This document shows, piece after piece, positions 27,712 through 34,762 of a stretch of DNA of 37,043 nucleotides. The stretch comes from Pandoraea sp. ASV26. GTDB lineage: Bacteria; Pseudomonadota; Gammaproteobacteria; Burkholderiales; Burkholderiaceae. The stretch is from NCBI RefSeq assembly GCF_016428915.1, contig NZ_JAELTP010000057.1:1-37043 (forward strand), given 5' to 3'. The notes beneath the pieces were generated by a model. That model worked only from the letters and a program-made list of their open reading frames with translations. It did no database searches and was not told where the DNA came from. The translations under genes and the position numbers were made by a program. Each line of letters begins with the position of its first letter. Position 1 is the first letter of the stretch.

Positions 27712-28191
27712 TTATTTACGCGCGATCGTCGCAGTCCGCTTGATCTTTGACTGCAACTGGATGATGCCGTAGACGAGCGCTTCGGCCGTCGGCGGACAGC
27801 CCGGCACGTAGACGTCGACCGGCACGATGCGATCGCAACCGCGCACCACCGAGTAGGAATAGTGATAGTAGCCGCCGCCGTTGGCACACGACCCCATCGA
27901 GATCACCCAGCGCGGCTCGGCCATCTGGTCGTAGACCTTACGCAGCGCGGGCGCCATCTTGTTGCACAGCGTACCGGCCACGATCATCACGTCCGACTGG
28001 CGCGGGCTCGGGCGAAACACCACGCCAAACCGGTCCAGATCGTAACGCGCCGCGCCGGCGTGCATCATTTCAACGGCACAACACGCGAGGCCGAACGTCA
28101 TCGGCCAAAGCGAACCCGTGCGCGTCCAGTTGATGAGTTTGTCAGCCGTGGTGGTGACGAACCCTTCGCGCAAAACCCCTTCGATGCTCAT
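27712..28191 (-). CDS. nuoB: NADH-quinone oxidoreductase subunit B
   Basis: A 159-residue PSST-type subunit holding the terminal cluster N2. The ligands are the adjacent cysteines in [14 protein letters not shown], the Cys of [16 protein letters not shown] and the Cys of [12 protein letters not shown]. It passes electrons to quinone at the NuoB/NuoD/NuoH interface. It lies 48 bp after nuoA. Confidence 0.98.
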   Translation of the reverse strand: MSIEGVLREGFVTTTADKLINWTRTGSLWPMTFGLACCAVEMMHAGAARYDLDRFGVVFRPSPRQSDVMIVAGTLCNKMAPALRKVYDQMAEPRWVISMGSCANGGGYYHYSYSVVRGCDRIVPVDVYVPGCPPTAEALVYGIIQLQSKIKRTATIARK

Positions 28192-28239
28192 ATGCTTACC
28201 CTGAATCCTTCTGCAATGCTGCCAATCACGTTGACGGTC

Positions 28240-28599
28240 TTATTCCCAGTCAAGCGCACCGCGCTTCCACAGGAACACGAAACCGACGAGCAGTTCAAGC
28301 AGGAAACCCATCATGGAGATAAAGCCCACCCAGCCGATATCGCGCAGAGCCACGCCCCACGGAAACAGGAATGCCGTTTCGAGATCGAACAGGATGAAAA
28401 GGATGGCGACGAGATAGTAGCGCACATCGAACTTCATGCGCGCGTCTTCGAAAGCCTCGAAGCCGCACTCGTACGGAGAGAGTTTTTCGCTGTCGGGTTT
28501 GTTGGGGCCGAGGAATTTACCAACCCCAATCAGTACCGCCCCAAGACCGCCACCTACCAGAAGAAAAAGCAGGACGGGATAATAGGTTCCGAGGTTCAA
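28240..28599 (-). CDS. nuoA: NADH-quinone oxidoreductase subunit A
   Basis: A 119-residue protein with three transmembrane helices. [21 protein letters not shown] is the highly conserved loop and helix start near the quinone site, followed by [18 protein letters not shown]. The start is TTG at 28597-28599, preceded by AGAGGGTAGAG; no ATG fits the conserved N-terminus. It is the first gene of the 14-gene nuo operon. The 78 bp between it and the tRNA terminator contain no convincing sigma-70 promoter. Confidence 0.97.
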   Translation of the reverse strand: MNLGTYYPVLLFLLVGGGLGAVLIGVGKFLGPNKPDSEKLSPYECGFEAFEDARMKFDVRYYLVAILFILFDLETAFLFPWGVALRDIGWVGFISMMGFLLELLVGFVFLWKRGALDWE

Positions 28600-28677
28600 C
28601 TCTACCCTCTTTCGGTTAGTTCAAAGAACCGCTCTCGTCGATGGTGTGGGGACCGGAAAGCGGATGAACGGTGAGCA

Positions 28678-28719
28678 CAAAATAAAATGCCAGCCAAAGC
28701 ATAAACGCAAGGCTGGCAT
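28678..28719 (-). terminator. Intrinsic terminator after tRNA-Leu
   Basis: A perfect 9-bp stem ATGCCAGCC/GGCTGGCAT (28687-28695 with 28711-28719) has a 15-nt loop and is followed on the minus strand by TTTTATTTTGT. It begins 11 bp after the encoded CCA end of the tRNA and would separate it from the nuo genes. Confidence 0.85.
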
Positions 28720-28729
28720 CGTAGAACTG

Positions 28730-28814
28730 TGGTGCCGACGGCGAGACTCGAACTCGCACAGCTTTCGCCACTACCCCCTCAAGATAGCGTGTCTACCAAT
28801 TTCACCACGTCGGC
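28730..28814 (-). tRNA. leuU: tRNA-Leu (anticodon GAG)
   Basis: An 85-nt gene on the minus strand. The acceptor arm is GCCGACG paired with CGTCGGC followed by ACCA, with CCA encoded. The D-loop contains TTGGTAGAC, the anticodon arm is CTATC-TTGAGGG-GGTAG with anticodon GAG, a long variable arm (about TGGCGAAAGCT) marks it as class II, and the T-arm has GTTCGAGTC. It reads CUC/CUU. The placement next to secG matches the E. coli secG-leuU arrangement, where leuU is also the GAG isoacceptor. Confidence 0.96.
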
Positions 28815-28863
28815 ATTCATAGTCTGCAATCCGCTGTCACTTACGAATCGCTTCAAGACCGCT

Positions 28864-28892
28864 ATAGTAGCGCTCTTCAGCATTTTGTTCAA
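28864..28892 (-). promoter_or_regulatory. Promoter of tRNA-Leu with upstream A/T-rich element
   Basis: On the minus strand TTGAAC (28887-28892) and TACTAT (28864-28869) are separated by exactly 17 bp, close to the sigma-70 consensus. Upstream of the -35 (about 28899-28925) lies a strongly A/T-rich stretch with an A8 run, fitting an UP element as found at stable-RNA promoters. It sits between secG and the tRNA. Confidence 0.75.
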
Positions 28893-28956
28893 TGCACAAA
28901 TCGATTTTTTTTCGATTTTCTTTACAGCTTATTACTTGCCTCAAACGCCTTGCGAA

Positions 28957-29325
28957 TTACTTGGGCACGTCCTGCGGATTCGCCACCGAAGCCGGTGCCG
29001 GAACGCTTGATGCCGCCGCTGCCGAGGCCGTTGCCGGCGAAGTCGCCGCAGGCAAATTACCAAGGACACCGATGTTTGCCGCCGGCTTATACGAGCCGAG
29101 ATACGTCAAACCCAGCGTGGTCACGAAGAACACGGCCGCCAGCGCCGCCGTGGTGCGCGACAGGAAATTTGCAGAACCCGATGCACCGAAGAGACTGCCC
29201 GACGAACCGCTACCAAATGCAGCGCCCATATCGGCGCCCTTGCCATGCTGAAGCAGCACCAGACCGATGATGCCCAGCGCCGAAAGCACCTGCACCACGA
29301 TCAACAACGTTTTCAACAACCCCAT
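28957..29325 (-). CDS. secG: Preprotein translocase subunit SecG
   Basis: A 122-residue inner-membrane protein. Helix 1 is LLKTLLIVVQVLSALGIIGL, followed by VLLQHGKGADMGAAFGSG (the conserved cytoplasmic loop) and FGASGSANFLSRTTAALAAVF leading into helix 2. The tail is rich in Ala/Pro/Ser/Val, as in many betaproteobacterial SecG proteins. It joins SecY and SecE in the translocon. ATG 29325 gives the family start MGLLKTL; a longer upstream frame is not conserved. It lies 93 bp after tpiA. Confidence 0.95.
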   Translation of the reverse strand: MGLLKTLLIVVQVLSALGIIGLVLLQHGKGADMGAAFGSGSSGSLFGASGSANFLSRTTAALAAVFFVTTLGLTYLGSYKPAANIGVLGNLPAATSPATASAAAASSVPAPASVANPQDVPK

Positions 29326-29418
29326 CTCATCACCCGTATAGAAGAATCCAATTTGCAGTGCATTTTTGATGCGCTGCGTCATGACTATTTCATGCCGTTA
29401 CAAAGCACGGCATTGGCA

Positions 29419-30219
29419 TCAGCGCGACAGACCCGCTTCGCAAATCGCCAGAAAATCGGCTGCCTTCAATGCCGCACCGCCGATCAACCCCCCATCGACG
29501 TCTGCCATCGAGAACAGCTCAGCCGCGTTGTCCGGCTTCACACTGCCGCCGTACAGCACCGCCACATCGGTGACCGCCTCGCCCTTCGCGCGCAACAGCG
29601 AGCGCAAATGCGCATGCACCTCCTGCGCCTCGACGGACGTCGCCGTCTTGCCCGTGCCGATCGCCCAGACCGGCTCGTAAGCGACGACGATCCGTGCGGC
29701 CTGCTCCGCCGTCAACGCGGCGAGCACGGCCTCGAGCTGGCGCGTGACCACAGCCTTCGTCTGGCCGGCTTCACGCTCGGCGAGCGTTTCACCCACGCAC
29801 ACGATCGGCGTCATGCCCGCATCGAGCACTCGCACGGTCTTGGCCGCGACGTTCGCATCGGTCTCGGCATGGTACGTACGACGCTCCGAATGCCCAACGA
29901 TCACGAACTGCGCGCCGAACTCGGCGATCATCGACGCGGCAACTTCGCCCGTGAAGGCGCCGCTGGCCTGCGCCGAAACATCCTGCGCGCCAAAGCCCAG
30001 CACTTGCCCCGAGAGGCGAGTCTGGCATTGTGCGAGATAGGGGAACGGCACACACACGGCCGCAATCACGCCCGGCGCACTCAGCACCGGCGACGCCAGC
30101 AGGTCGCCCAGAAGCGCCTCGTTGCCGGCCAGGCTGCCATGCAGTTTCCAATTGCCCACGACGAGCTTGCCAGCCTTGCGGCTGATGGTGCGAGCCGAAG
30201 CTGCGGTACCAGTTGTCAC
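29419..30219 (-). CDS. tpiA: Triose-phosphate isomerase
   Basis: A 266-residue TIM barrel that interconverts dihydroxyacetone phosphate and glyceraldehyde 3-phosphate. The catalytic residues are N23 and K25 in [11 protein letters not shown]110 in IVGHSERR, and E182 in [25 protein letters not shown] and the phosphate loop GGLIGGAAL are intact. The protein has about 15 extra N-terminal residues ([15 protein letters not shown]) compared with many homologues. The start is GTG at 30217-30219 after GGGGGATAAGGC; no internal ATG precedes the conserved core. A strong promoter lies 38 bp upstream. Confidence 0.97.
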   Translation of the reverse strand: MTTGTAASARTISRKAGKLVVGNWKLHGSLAGNEALLGDLLASPVLSAPGVIAAVCVPFPYLAQCQTRLSGQVLGFGAQDVSAQASGAFTGEVAASMIAEFGAQFVIVGHSERRTYHAETDANVAAKTVRVLDAGMTPIVCVGETLAEREAGQTKAVVTRQLEAVLAALTAEQAARIVVAYEPVWAIGTGKTATSVEAQEVHAHLRSLLRAKGEAVTDVAVLYGGSVKPDNAAELFSMADVDGGLIGGAALKAADFLAICEAGLSR

Positions 30220-30256
30220 GCCTTATCCCCCGATGCGTATGGACGAAAAACCTCTC

Positions 30257-30286
30257 ATTCTAGTGCGTCCGGGGCACGGGGGTCAA
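30257..30286 (-). promoter_or_regulatory. Sigma-70 promoter of tpiA
   Basis: On the minus strand TTGACC (30281-30286) and TAGAAT (30257-30262) are 18 bp apart. It lies just before tpiA and would drive tpiA-secG, and possibly genes further downstream through read-through. Confidence 0.8.
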
Positions 30287-30309
30287 TTTCGGCGGTTTTC
30301 CAACGCGTA

Positions 30310-30341
30310 AATCCGCATGAAACCGGTCTTTCACGCGGATT
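30310..30341 (-). terminator. Terminator-like hairpin after the quinone oxidoreductase gene
   Basis: Arms 30310-30322 and 30329-30341 pair over 13 bp with one G-U wobble and a 6-nt loop. On the minus strand it lies 26 bp after the oxidoreductase stop and is followed by TTACGCG, a weak T-tract. It separates that gene from the tpiA promoter. Confidence 0.6.
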
Positions 30342-30367
30342 CACAACGCCAATCGCCGCAAGCGTGC

Positions 30368-31372
30368 TTACCAGGTCAGCACGATCTTGCCGACGTGCGT
30401 GCTCGTTTCCATCAATGCATGAGCTTTATCCGCTTGTTCCGCCGGAAACGTCTGATAAATCACCGGACGAATCTTGCCTGCCTCGAACAGCGGCCAGACC
30501 TTTTCATGGAGATTTTGCGCAATCGCCGCCTTGAAGGCCACCGAGCGCGGGCGCAGCGTCGAGCCGGTCACCGTCAGACGGCGGCGCAGCAGCGCGCCCA
30601 TATCCAGCGTTGCCTTGCTCCCGCCAAGCAGCGCGATGATCGCGATGCGGCCGTCGAAGGCCAGTGCCTGCACTTCACGCGGCAGGTAGTCGCCGCCCAC
30701 CATGTCGAGCACGACGTCCACGCCGCGATCCTGGGTGAGTTCCTTCGTGACGGCGACGAAGTCTTCCGTCTTGTAATTGATACCGCGCTCAGCACCGAGG
30801 GCTTCGCACGCGCGAGCCTTTTCGTCGGAGCCAGCGGTCGCGAACACGCGATGACCCAGGGCCACGGCGAGTTGGATTGCCGTCACGCCGATACCGCTCG
30901 TGCCGCCCTGCACCAGCAGCGTCTCTTTCTCGCCTGCCTCGGTCTCGCCCAGACGGGCGCGATCGAACACGTTGCTCCATACCGTGAAGAACGTCTCCGG
31001 CAACGAGGCGGCCTCCACATCGGACAGCCCTTGCGGCACGGGCAGCACCTGCGCAAGCGGCGCGGCGCAGTACTCAGCGTAGCCACCGCCCTGCACCAAT
31101 GCGCATACCCGCGAGCCGAGCTTCAGGCCCCAACGGTTGTCTGCGCCGTCGAGCGCGCCCTCGACGATCTCGCCGGCCACTTCGAGGCCGGGCAGATCCG
31201 ATGCACCCGGCGGCACCGGGTACTGACCGACGCGCTGAAGCATGTCAGGGCGGTTCACGCCAGACGCCGCCACCTTGATAAGTACTTCGCCCGGCTTGAG
31301 TTCGGGGCGCGGGCGCTCGGTGGGCTTGAGCACTTCCGGGCCGCCATACTGGGTAATCTCGATCGCCTTCAT
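30368..31372 (-). CDS. NAD(P)H-quinone oxidoreductase, zinc-free MDR family (PIG3 type)
   Basis: A 334-residue medium-chain dehydrogenase/reductase. The N-terminal catalytic domain begins MKAIEITQYGGPEVLKPTE and includes ASGVNRPDMLQRVGQYPVPPG. The NADPH-binding Rossmann domain has VQGGTSGIGVTAIQLA and the GSDEKARACEALGAE segment. There are no zinc-ligand cysteines in the usual positions, fitting quinone oxidoreductases of the PIG3/TIGR02824 type. It probably reduces quinones or reactive carbonyls with NADPH. GAGG lies upstream of ATG 31372. Its upstream region contains a 10-bp tandem repeat. Confidence 0.92.
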   Translation of the reverse strand: MKAIEITQYGGPEVLKPTERPRPELKPGEVLIKVAASGVNRPDMLQRVGQYPVPPGASDLPGLEVAGEIVEGALDGADNRWGLKLGSRVCALVQGGGYAEYCAAPLAQVLPVPQGLSDVEAASLPETFFTVWSNVFDRARLGETEAGEKETLLVQGGTSGIGVTAIQLAVALGHRVFATAGSDEKARACEALGAERGINYKTEDFVAVTKELTQDRGVDVVLDMVGGDYLPREVQALAFDGRIAIIALLGGSKATLDMGALLRRRLTVTGSTLRPRSVAFKAAIAQNLHEKVWPLFEAGKIRPVIYQTFPAEQADKAHALMETSTHVGKIVLTW

Positions 31373-31460
31373 CGTGTCTGTCCTCGGTTCTCGGGGCGAT
31401 GCCTTCGCGTGAACGCAGGCCGCCCGTCTTGTTGGAGTCGCGATGGCGGTGCTTTCGCCG

Positions 31461-31515
31461 TGCGCACCGATACGCACCGATACTCACCGATACTCACCGA
31501 TACGCCCCGATGCTC
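31461..31515. repeat. Tandem 10-bp repeat upstream of the quinone oxidoreductase
   Basis: About five and a half copies of a decamer near TACTCACCGA: TGCGCACCGA, TACGCACCGA, TACTCACCGA twice, TACGCCCCGA and a partial copy. On the minus strand each unit reads about TCGGTGAGTA. The array ends 89 bp before the oxidoreductase start, at about one DNA turn per unit, so it may be a binding array or a variable-number repeat. Confidence 0.8.
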
Positions 31516-31750
31516 ACGCGCAATGACACCCACCATCCGTAAAAATTGTGTCGAGCCGGTACCTTATCACTGACAGCGCGATCGTGTTGGCCGCTGTCGC
31601 GAGACCGGGATTCGTTCGCGATCAATCAGGATTATTCGGGACGTCTGGGAGAGGTTTGCGGGACGTTTATGAGCGGTTCGCGAGAGGCTTGCCCGACCTT
31701 GGTGAAGCGCTGGCACAGCATGAAGCGCCCGACCCGCAGCCCTGTTGACG

Positions 31751-31791
31751 GGCGCGTCGCATGCGATCGGGAAGACCGCTTGCGACGCGCC
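31751..31791. repeat. Perfect 11-bp inverted repeat
   Basis: GGCGCGTCGCA (31751-31761) and its exact complement (31781-31791) flank a 19-nt loop that can itself pair weakly (CGG/CCG). It is 70 bp after the end of the LuxR-type gene on the minus strand, so it may be a transcript-end structure, but no T-tract follows. Confidence 0.6.
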
Positions 31792-31860
31792 GGATTAGCC
31801 CCAGAAATGAGGGCGCCGACGGTTCGGGGCAAGTCAGCGCCGGCCGCCCCGGAAGGACAG

Positions 31861-32232
31861 TCAGGCGACGCCTTCCCCGCCTTCGTCGATCAGCCCGTGC
31901 CGTATGGCATAGCCGATCAGCGCCGCGCCATCGTCGAGCGCGAGTTTGTGCAGAATTTGTGCAACGTGTGATGCAATCGTCCGCTCGCTCAGATGCATCG
32001 CGTGAGCGATCTCATTGACGGCCAGGCCGTCGACCAGCATGTGAAACACTTCGTTCTCGCGAACCGACAAGCTCAGATGCCTCGGCGTGTCTTCGCGCGC
32101 ATCGGTGCCCGGCCGCGAGCGCGGCCCCCGATGCGATGCCCGCGGTGGCTCCCGGCGCGCTCCCGCTTCGCGCCACCCTGCGTCTGAAGCCGTCCGCGTT
32201 GTTGCCCGGCCTCGTCCGCTATCAAGTTTCAT
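31861..32232 (-). CDS. Small LuxR-type helix-turn-helix regulator
   Basis: A 123-residue protein. The first 60 residues are polar, Arg/Gly-rich and probably disordered. A complete LuxR/FixJ-type HTH follows: LSVRENEVFHMLVDGLAVNE, then IAHAMHLSERTIASHVAQIL, then HKLALDDGAALIGYAIRHGL. There is no receiver or ligand-binding domain, so it may respond through level or partners rather than direct phosphorylation. AGGAGG lies 6 nt before ATG 32232, a strong ribosome binding site that fixes the start. It lies 246 bp downstream of the diguanylate cyclase gene on the same strand, with an operator-like palindrome between them. Confidence 0.82.
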   Translation of the reverse strand: MKLDSGRGRATTRTASDAGWREAGARREPPRASHRGPRSRPGTDAREDTPRHLSLSVRENEVFHMLVDGLAVNEIAHAMHLSERTIASHVAQILHKLALDDGAALIGYAIRHGLIDEGGEGVA

Positions 32233-32330
32233 GCCCGCCTCCTGTATGAAGACTTCCCCACGCCGGAACCGTCGACCGCGATGCGCCGCCAACGAACGGC
32301 GTCGCCCATTGTGCGTCAGACAATTCACGC

Positions 32331-32344
32331 CCGTAACTTTACGG
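32331..32344. promoter_or_regulatory. Palindrome CCGTAA-CT-TTACGG upstream of the LuxR-type gene
   Basis: Two perfect 6-bp arms are separated by 2 bp, about 100 bp upstream of the LuxR-type start codon. The size and symmetry suit a dimeric HTH regulator, possibly the LuxR-type protein itself. No nearby -35/-10 pair of normal spacing could be assigned. Confidence 0.45.
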
Positions 32345-32478
32345 AAGCTCATGACAATGGCACGTCCGATTGTCGTTGCCTAATGCGCGACGCTCACGTG
32401 AGCGCCGACTTCGCGGCAATCGCCCGCCGCTGCGGCATCACGCTCGCAAGGCGTCACGCCGCCCCGGTGAGCGCTCGC

Positions 32479-34452
32479 TTACAGCGGACGCATCGATGCC
32501 CCCTCGCCAAGCACGAAGAGTCCGCGCCCGCCGTGTTTCGCGTCGTACAACGCACGGTCCGCCGCCTCGAACAGCATGTCCGGGGTCTTGTCTTCCCCGC
32601 ACGCCACCATCGCTACCCCCACACACGCCCCCACGCTCACTTCCCCCACGGACAGCGTCATTGGCCGCGAGGCCGCATCGAGAATCGACATTGCCGTGCG
32701 TTCGACATCGAGAACATCCTGCACATCGCGCATGATGACGCCGAACTCGTCGCCGCCGAAGCGGGCGATCGCATCCCCCTCACGCACACTCGCGACGAGC
32801 CGTTTGGCCAGACGTCGCAACAACTCGTCGCCCAGGGCATGCCCCCAGGTGTCGTTGACCACCTTGAAGCGATCGAGATCGACGAACAGCAGCGCCTGCG
32901 CACCAGCCCCTTCGCGTGCGCGACGCACCGCGCCGGCCAGCGCCTGATCGAAGCCCTTGCGATTGAGCAGCCCCGTCAGATGGTCGGTGTGCGATTCGCG
33001 GCGCCAGCGCCGCTCATTCGAGCGCTCGACCGTGATATCGCGCACGAACACGTGAACGCCGGCAAGCACGTCGTGCGTCGTCCATTCCGGTTGGTAACTC
33101 ACTTCGAAGCAGCGATACGCGGTCTCCTCGCCGAAGTCCCAGACGAAGGTCGCGGCCTCCCCTGCATAGGCCCGCGACAAGTAGGGGGCGAATTCACGAT
33201 AGAGCGACGGGCCCAGCAACTCGCGCGCCGTCGTACCGAGAATGCGCTCGCGCGAGCGGCGCAACCGCAACTCACACGCGCGGTTCACAAACGCGAAACG
33301 CTCGTCGCCATCGAGAAACGCCACCAGATAGGGCACGCGATCCGCGATCTCCTGCATGCGGCGCACGTTCGCGCGCGCCGCTTCGCGCGACATCTCCAGC
33401 GCCTCGGTGCGATCGCCCAACTGCTCCATCAAGTCGCGAAACGTGTTCGCGAGCGCCCCGATCTCGTCGGCGCGTTGTACGGGCAGCGATTGCATGGCGC
33501 GCATGTCGCCCGCACTGCGCTGCACGAGGTCGCGCAGCGTATCGAGCGGGCGCAACATGCGCCGCGCCATCCACCACATCGCAAACGCCGCAATGCCGAT
33601 CACGCCAATCGCCAGTATGACCACGCGACGGCGCACCCGCGCGAGCGGATCGAAGGCCTCCGCGCCGGGCAGCACCGCCACGACCGACCAACCGGTCGTC
33701 GTCATGGGCGCACTCGCGACAAGCGGGTGCATATGGACGAGGTCATGCGAGCCGGGATCGCGTATCCCGCACAACGTCTGCGCCGGGCCCACGGGCGTGA
33801 GAATCTTGGTGACGTCCGCCTGAATCACGTAGCGTGCCGGGGTTTCGTTGGTCACGAGGCAGTAACGCCCGGTCTCGCCGATGGCGTTGCTCGCAAGATC
33901 GACGATGAAGTTCTGTCGCAGCAGATTGATCGCCCCGCCGATCACCGCGCTCACCTTGCCGTGCGCATCGGTAATGGGCACGGCGAGCACCACGCCCGGC
34001 GAACTCGTGATCCTGCCGGCGATCACGCTCGACGCCGCCTGCGGTGCGCCCTCGAGCAACGCCCGGAAGTAGTCGCGATCGGCAATATTGATGGGCGTGG
34101 CGGAGAAGGTCGAGTCGTAGAGCATGCGGCCGTCAGGCGCGGCCACGAAAATCGTGTTGAACGTCTCCGGCATCGACACCGACATATTGATGAAGGTGTC
34201 GAACTGCGCGGGCGTCATGGTGAACGGGTCGTCGATATGGCGGGACATGCGATGCAATGCGAGAAATTTCGCACGCAACTTGTCGTCGAGCTGATCGGCT
34301 ACGAGCCTGACCTGCGTGTCGAGCTGCGCCTGCATCGAGCTGCGCAATTCCCCATAGACGAAGAACTCGATCCCGACGGCCACGCCGACGATCAATATCA
34401 TCGAGACGAGCGCCGTCGCCAACGCGACTCGTCCCTTCAACGACTTCACCAT
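32479..34452 (-). CDS. Membrane-bound diguanylate cyclase (Cache-HAMP-PAS-GGDEF)
   Basis: A 657-residue protein. TM1 is at about 9-34 (ALATALVSMILIVGVAVGIE), followed by a periplasmic double-Cache-like sensor at about 35-275 (FVAAPDGRMLYDS, INIADRDYFRALLEG). TM2 is at about 276-297, then HAMP with RPLDTLRDLV, and a PAS-like domain at about 368-475 (VPYLVAFLDGDERFAFVNRA). The GGDEF domain covers about 485-650 with the active site GGDEF at 566-570 and FVDLDRFKVVND. The inhibitory site REGD (557-560) lies five residues before it, so synthesis of c-di-GMP with product feedback is expected. The ATG at 34452 gives a normal N-terminus. It is divergent from mutS. Confidence 0.93.
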   Translation of the reverse strand: MVKSLKGRVALATALVSMILIVGVAVGIEFFVYGELRSSMQAQLDTQVRLVADQLDDKLRAKFLALHRMSRHIDDPFTMTPAQFDTFINMSVSMPETFNTIFVAAPDGRMLYDSTFSATPINIADRDYFRALLEGAPQAASSVIAGRITSSPGVVLAVPITDAHGKVSAVIGGAINLLRQNFIVDLASNAIGETGRYCLVTNETPARYVIQADVTKILTPVGPAQTLCGIRDPGSHDLVHMHPLVASAPMTTTGWSVVAVLPGAEAFDPLARVRRRVVILAIGVIGIAAFAMWWMARRMLRPLDTLRDLVQRSAGDMRAMQSLPVQRADEIGALANTFRDLMEQLGDRTEALEMSREAARANVRRMQEIADRVPYLVAFLDGDERFAFVNRACELRLRRSRERILGTTARELLGPSLYREFAPYLSRAYAGEAATFVWDFGEETAYRCFEVSYQPEWTTHDVLAGVHVFVRDITVERSNERRWRRESHTDHLTGLLNRKGFDQALAGAVRRAREGAGAQALLFVDLDRFKVVNDTWGHALGDELLRRLAKRLVASVREGDAIARFGGDEFGVIMRDVQDVLDVERTAMSILDAASRPMTLSVGEVSVGACVGVAMVACGEDKTPDMLFEAADRALYDAKHGGRGLFVLGEGASMRPL

Positions 34453-34511
34453 ACTGGCCCGTGCGAGAGTAGCTTTGTGCTGCTTTTGGTCATTTTTGCG
34501 AGAGCTTACCA

Positions 34512-34533
34512 CCCGAAATGTCACATTTTCGGG
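34512..34533. promoter_or_regulatory. Inverted repeat in the cyclase/mutS divergent region
   Basis: CCCGAAATGT and ACATTTTCGGG form 10 paired positions with one extra base around a central C. It lies about 60 bp upstream of the cyclase start in A/T-rich DNA, a suitable place for an operator. The regulator is unknown. Confidence 0.45.
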
Positions 34534-34607
34534 AAACTTGAGAAAAATTCGCCGCCTTCGTGTGACACTCTCACCGACATCCAAAGGCGACATCGCAGCA
34601 CATCACA

Positions 34608-34637
34608 TGACGGCGCACGCCGAACCCGTCGTAAAAT
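34608..34637 (+). promoter_or_regulatory. Possible mutS promoter
   Basis: TGACGG (34608-34613) and TAAAAT (34632-34637) are 18 bp apart. The -10 is good and the -35 is weak. Confidence 0.35.
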
Positions 34638-34762
34638 TGCGCATCCAACGCGCCACGATGGTGCGAACCGGCATGCTGCATGCCGGCTCACCGCGAGACC
34701 CTCCCGGCAGGCGCAACCCGCCGGGGACATCGTGACCCGATTCGCCCGACCCGAACCCATTC

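Larger units (their letters stand above)
31373..31860. other. 488-bp gene-poor stretch
   Basis: It contains the promoter region of the quinone oxidoreductase, the 10-bp tandem repeat at 31461-31515, and an inverted repeat at 31751-31791. Its base composition is more mixed than the flanking genes. Short open frames exist on both strands, but none has a recognisable motif or ribosome binding site, so I call no gene. Confidence 0.6.
34453..34762. other. 310-bp divergent promoter region between the cyclase gene and mutS
   Basis: The first half (34470-34570) is notably A/T-rich for this genome and contains an inverted repeat at 34512-34533. A possible mutS promoter (-35 TGACGG at 34608-34613, -10 TAAAAT at 34632-34637, 18-bp spacer) lies in the second half. 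No gene is supported. Confidence 0.5.

Noticed and set aside
28730-28814. The tRNA-Leu 3' end as an integration site for a mobile element
   Set aside because: No integrase gene and no second copy of the tRNA end were seen nearby; secG and nuoA flank it in the ordinary conserved order.
31461-31515. The tandem decamers as a CRISPR array
   Set aside because: Units are only 10 bp with no spacers, and there are no cas genes in the window.
31546-31971. A 141-codon plus-strand frame in the gene-poor stretch
   Set aside because: It overlaps the end of the LuxR-type gene, has no ribosome binding site, and shows no motif.
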